NCBI GenBank assembly: GCA_030266325.1
Contig: JAJDHT010000003.1
Location: forward strand, 1 to 64,000
Direction: 5' to 3'
Source of the DNA: Ruminococcaceae bacterium OttesenSCG-928-I18
Lineage (GTDB): Bacteria; Bacillota; Clostridia; Oscillospirales; Ruminococcaceae
Length of the DNA stretch: 64,000 bases
In this document: one piece after another, positions 60,651-64,000 of the stretch
How the letters are laid out: every line of letters begins with the position of its first letter
How positions within the stretch are numbered: position 1 is the stretch's first letter
Translations under genes and position numbers: made by a program
Notes under the pieces: generated by a model
Databases searched by the model: none
What the model was told of the DNA's origin: nothing
The model's input: the letters and a program-made list of their open reading frames with translations, nothing else

Positions 60651-61463
60651 TTATTCGACAGATTTTTGAAAGTAGATTTTCAAGTTTTCCAGCTGCGTTT
60701 TGAGGGAAGCGTCTATAACACCAGACGCTGTTTCGATTAAAATAGTGCCGGAGTCCGCCGGTATGGCACTGATGTCCACCTGCTCGCTCCCATCATATAA
60801 GTCTTGCAGGGTACCGATCAGGCGGGTCATATCCTGCGCCACTTCCACACGGATCCATGACTCGTTTTTCATGCCGTCGATCATGTGGCCCACCATGTCT
60901 TTCAGTACGGCGTCGTCTTCGCTCACCTTTTTGGCCAGAACCTTGGAGGCAATTTCCAATGCCATCCACTGCAGTTGCTGCTCATATTCAGCTTCAAACC
61001 CGGCCAGTTCGCCCTCCATACGGGACAGAGAGGACTCCAGTTCGTCCGCTGTTCGCTGGACGGTAGCCACCACGGTGTCATAACCCTCTTGATGTCCCTG
61101 CGCGATAGCCTCCTGCTTCAGTTGATCGATTTCTGTCATCGCGTCTGCCATCAGGGCGTCGCGCTCCGCCTGCGCCTCTTCCGCAGCGCGTGCTTTGATC
61201 TGCTCCGCCTCCTGCAGGGCATTCTGTAAAAGCTCTCCGCGCATCGGGCCAAGAGCGTCCGCCTCAAGGTCGGATGCGTTTTCAGGCAAAGATTCCTCTT
61301 CGTTCAGGTCGAACACATCCATGATGACCACGCGGGTGTCGTCGCCATCGTTTTCTTCCACGAAGAGCTTTTGTTCCACTTTCACCCGAGAGGGGAAGAT
61401 ATCCTCTATCTTCACGACGTCTTCGGTCAGGTGGACGCCACGCGCGCTGACAATGTTAGGCAA
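60651..61463 (-). CDS. fliH: Flagellar export ATPase regulator FliH
   Basis: 270 aa. Long alpha-helical N-terminal/middle part rich in Glu/Gln/Ala (QEAEQIKARAAEEAQAERDA) and a C-terminal V-type ATPase subunit E-like domain (QLQWMALEIASKVLAKKVSE, WIRVEVAQDMTRLIGTLQDL). Regulates FliI and links it to the C ring. The start is TTG 61463, eight bases after AAAGGA, overlapping the end of fliG. Confidence 0.9.
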   Translation of the reverse strand: MPNIVSARGVHLTEDVVKIEDIFPSRVKVEQKLFVEENDGDDTRVVIMDVFDLNEEESLPENASDLEADALGPMRGELLQNALQEAEQIKARAAEEAQAERDALMADAMTEIDQLKQEAIAQGHQEGYDTVVATVQRTADELESSLSRMEGELAGFEAEYEQQLQWMALEIASKVLAKKVSEDDAVLKDMVGHMIDGMKNESWIRVEVAQDMTRLIGTLQDLYDGSEQVDISAIPADSGTILIETASGVIDASLKTQLENLKIYFQKSVE

Positions 61464-62469
61464 TCACCTCATCCTTTCCGCCCTTGGATATGACAAGTTC
61501 GCCTTCGTCTTCCAGACGGCGAATGGTATCTACAATGCGCTGCTGTGCCTCTTCCACGTCACGCATACGCACATTGTGCAGATACTCGATGTCGGTGGCG
61601 ATCGTTTCTTGTGACCGCTTTGACATGTTTTGGAAAATCACACGCGACACTTCCGGATTTGCAGCCTTGAGGGCCACGGCGAGGTCCTTGGTATCGATGT
61701 CGCGCAGGAAACGCTGAATGGAGATGTCGTCGAGGTAGACAATATCCTCGAAAACAAACATGAGCTTGCGGATGTTTTCGGCAAGTTCGGGATCCTTGAC
61801 ACCGAGTTCGTCGAAGATATGTTTTTCCGTACTGCGATCCACATTGTTCATGATCTCGGCCACGTACGGTACACCGCCAAGTTCCATCAAATCGACCGAA
61901 ACGATGGAGCCGAACTTCTTCTCCAATGTGGATTCCACGACGTTGATTACGTCGGGGCTTGCCCTGTCCAAATTGGCGATGCGCTCTACCACTTCGATGC
62001 TGGTCTCTTGCGGAAGCTCCGCCAGAATCTGACTGGCCTGTTCCGCTCTTGCGTAGCTTAGGATCAGGGCAATGGTCTGAGGGTGTTCGTTTTGCAAGAT
62101 GGAAAGCAGGTTTTTGTAGTCGGCTTTCCGTACGAAATCGAAGGCCTTGGTGCGCAAACTCTTGGTGACGCGTTCCATAAGGCTGGCGGCCTGCTGCGGG
62201 CCGAAGGCCTTCTCAAGGACATCGCGGGCATAATCCACACCGCCTTCGGCGATGACCTTTTGCGTGACACACAACCCGTAAAAATCGTCAATGATTTCAT
62301 TGAGTTCCTCGGGCGGCAGGGCCTCCATCTTTGCCACTTCCAAAGAGAGTTGTTCGATCTCCTCTTCGCGCAAATATTTATAGACCTCAGCCGCCTCTTC
62401 CGTGCCAAGCGTGACGATGACAGCTGCCGCTTTTGTTCTGTTGGAAATTTTACCGCTTCCCAAAGCCAT
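61456..62469 (-). CDS. fliG: Flagellar motor switch protein FliG
   Basis: 337 aa. N-terminal domain with RTKAAAVIVTLGTEEAAEVY, the middle EHPQTIALILSYARAEQASQ (EHPQ motif), GGVPYVAEIMNNVDRSTEKH, and the C-terminal torque helix region LKAANPEVSRVIFQNMSKRS followed by RMRDVEEAQQRIVDTIRRLE. Couples the stator to the rotor. Overlaps fliF by one base. Confidence 0.97.
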   Translation of the reverse strand: MALGSGKISNRTKAAAVIVTLGTEEAAEVYKYLREEEIEQLSLEVAKMEALPPEELNEIIDDFYGLCVTQKVIAEGGVDYARDVLEKAFGPQQAASLMERVTKSLRTKAFDFVRKADYKNLLSILQNEHPQTIALILSYARAEQASQILAELPQETSIEVVERIANLDRASPDVINVVESTLEKKFGSIVSVDLMELGGVPYVAEIMNNVDRSTEKHIFDELGVKDPELAENIRKLMFVFEDIVYLDDISIQRFLRDIDTKDLAVALKAANPEVSRVIFQNMSKRSQETIATDIEYLHNVRMRDVEEAQQRIVDTIRRLEDEGELVISKGGKDEVIA

Positions 62470-64000
62470 TATGCTTCACCCTCCCTCAGCCAATTTCGAA
62501 GGAGGTTTGCAGTGATTTCAGGATTTGTCTTGGCGAATTCACGCACCTCATTGGTAATTGCATTTTCGTTTTGTTCGTTCATGGCAGCACTCTTCAACTG
62601 CTTCTTGCGCTCCTCGATCTCCTGTTGTACCCTCAGGGCTTCCTCTTCTTCAGCCGCCGCAGCCGCCTCCGCCTCCGCAAGCCTCTTCTTCTGTGCCCGC
62701 CTGCGCAGCACCAGGATCAAAATGATGGCGATAATCATGGCCACGAGCACAGCGGCCGCAATATACACAAAGAGAGCGGGAAGGCCGAAGATCAGGTTCG
62801 CTTCTTCCTCTTCTTCGGGCGCGGCATCCAGCATACCTTGTACGGTTACATTTTCAATGGGCACATTCGTCGCCGCGGCAATAAGCTCCCTCAAGGTCTG
62901 GCGGGTGTCGTTGTTCAAGGTGCCGCGGATCATGACGCCGACGGAGACTTCTTCCAGGGTGGCGCCGTCCTTCTCGATCTGCTGCTTCATGTAGCTGACC
63001 AAAAAATCACGGTTGTGATAATAGTCCACGGTGTCCATCTCACCGTCACCATCAAGGTCGGCGTAAACGGGAACGTCGGTGTTGTCGGTTTCCCCTACAA
63101 CGCCTTCGGCGAACTCCCCAGCACCCATGACGGCCTGCATATCCTCATGGTTCATCACACCCTGTTCTGTGCCTTCCAAAGGGGTGTACTCCATGATTTC
63201 TGTAATCATTGCATCCCAGTCCAGCTGGGCAGTGATGGAAATACGGTAATCATCGCTTTCGGGGTAGGGAAGAGAGAGGATATTGGCTGTTTTTTCATAC
63301 AGCCGTTTCTCCACATCCGCCTCAAACCCTTGCCTTTGCAGGAACTGTGTGGTGGCGGCATATTCTGCGTCATACCCTTCTCCGGCCGCAGCCAAGGTGA
63401 CCCCTGTGCTGTCAATCACAGCCACTTGATCGGCGTCAATGCCGGCGGCCGGCCCCACAAGAAACCGGATTCCCGAAACCTGACCGGCGGTGAGCACCTG
63501 GCCACCACGCATCTCCACTTTTACACTGGCCGTGTTGGGTGTGGAACCTGCGTTCCAAACACGGTTGGAACGATCCTCAATATTCAGGGTGACGTAGGCA
63601 TTTTGTACACCGTCATAGGTACGGATAATGTCTTGCAACCGATCCTGCATCTGGTTGATCTGGTATTGCTGTTTTTCAAAATCGGTCGTTGTGAGGCCGC
63701 CAGCTTGTTGGAAGATATCATACTCCAGAGTGGAAGAGGGGATTCCCACGGTGGCCAGCTGTGCCATGGCGGCGTTTTCCTGGTTGGCCGAGACCTCCAA
63801 TTCGCCATTGGTGTTGATTCGGCCGGATATACCCGCTTCCTCAAGCGCGGCCAAACCCTGTACACTTTCCTCCTGTGGCAGGCCGGGGTATAAAACGATG
63901 TAACGAGCAGAACGTACATTTAAAAACACAACAAGGCCCACTGCCAAAGCGAGGACCACTGCTGTGAGTATAATGAGAAGCCTTTTTCGCGCTGGCTCCA
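62469..64000 (-). CDS. fliF: Flagellar MS-ring protein FliF, N-terminal end outside window
   Basis: About 510 residues visible; the start lies beyond 64000. First TM helix RLLIILTAVVLALAVGLVVF is partly upstream of any in-window start, so the reading frame is open to the edge. Then YIVLYPGLPQEESVQGLAAL, QINQMQDRLQDIIRTYDGVQ, the Ser/Thr/Gly-rich RBM3 insertion, a second TM helix (LPALFVYIAAAVLVAMIIAI) near 400 and a C-terminal FliG-binding tail (REFAKTNPEITANLLRNWLR). Forms the MS ring. It is the most upstream gene visible of the flagellar operon. Confidence 0.96.
   Translation of the reverse strand, partial: EPARKRLLIILTAVVLALAVGLVVFLNVRSARYIVLYPGLPQEESVQGLAALEEAGISGRINTNGELEVSANQENAAMAQLATVGIPSSTLEYDIFQQAGGLTTTDFEKQQYQINQMQDRLQDIIRTYDGVQNAYVTLNIEDRSNRVWNAGSTPNTASVKVEMRGGQVLTAGQVSGIRFLVGPAAGIDADQVAVIDSTGVTLAAAGEGYDAEYAATTQFLQRQGFEADVEKRLYEKTANILSLPYPESDDYRISITAQLDWDAMITEIMEYTPLEGTEQGVMNHEDMQAVMGAGEFAEGVVGETDNTDVPVYADLDGDGEMDTVDYYHNRDFLVSYMKQQIEKDGATLEEVSVGVMIRGTLNNDTRQTLRELIAAATNVPIENVTVQGMLDAAPEEEEEANLIFGLPALFVYIAAAVLVAMIIAIILILVLRRRAQKKRLAEAEAAAAAEEEEALRVQQEIEERKKQLKSAAMNEQNENAITNEVREFAKTNPEITANLLRNWLREGEA

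Overview
The window looks like a stretch of chromosome from an anaerobic, amino-acid-fermenting, motile Gram-positive bacterium of the Clostridia. Evidence: a complete glycine reductase operon with two in-frame UGA (selenocysteine) codons, a selA gene and a selenium-supply gene set, strong AGGAGG-type ribosome binding sites with frequent TTG and GTG starts, and a Clostridia/Bacillus-style flagellar operon (fliY, flbD, cheC, cheD, a sigma-28 factor). I see no insertion sequence, phage gene, CRISPR array or recognisable tRNA/rRNA.

Layout. 1-969: 5' part of selA, reading left off the window and interrupted by an in-frame amber codon. 970-1447: divergent control region with a singlet glycine riboswitch and terminator. 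1448-9723: grdX-trxB-trxA-grdE-grdA-grdB-grdC-grdD, punctuated by intergenic stem-loops and by a roughly 155-nt structured RNA before grdE. 9920-13378: an AhpD/CMD-family protein and a selenium module (class V aminotransferase, YedE-type membrane protein, YedF/TusA-like protein, DUF3343 protein). 13521-20812 (minus): methyltransferase, glutamate dehydrogenase, then serA-serC-glyA-gcvH-gcvT read in the order gcvT to serA behind a tandem glycine riboswitch. 21386-24534 (plus): ECF S component, DUF1893, argF, a TM2 protein. 24830-33526 (minus): argC-argJ-argB-argD-carA-carB behind an ArgR-like operator. 33680-38890: UPF0316/DUF2179 protein, NCS2 permease, HD-GYP protein, FapA/DUF342 protein. 39045-64000 (minus): flagellar/chemotaxis cluster from fliF (truncated by the window edge) to cheD.

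How the genes fit together. Glycine is the hub. Free glycine, sensed by two riboswitches of different architecture, controls both its reduction to acetyl phosphate (grd, needing selenocysteine and thioredoxin) and its exchange with serine and one-carbon units (gcvT/H, glyA, serC, serA). The selenium module presumably supplies reduced selenium for GrdA and GrdB. The ammonia released could feed glutamate dehydrogenase and carbamoyl phosphate synthetase. This fits the most striking protein anomaly seen here: the CarA glutaminase nucleophile Cys is replaced by Asp.

Most interesting anomalies: an amber codon inside selA in a Sec-using cell; the catalytic-Cys-less CarA; a thioredoxin reductase fused to a degenerate thioredoxin domain; the structured RNA upstream of grdE; a pair of related intergenic hairpin elements (24714-24772 and 42765-42893) with a compensatory base change; and a motB that apparently starts at CTG.
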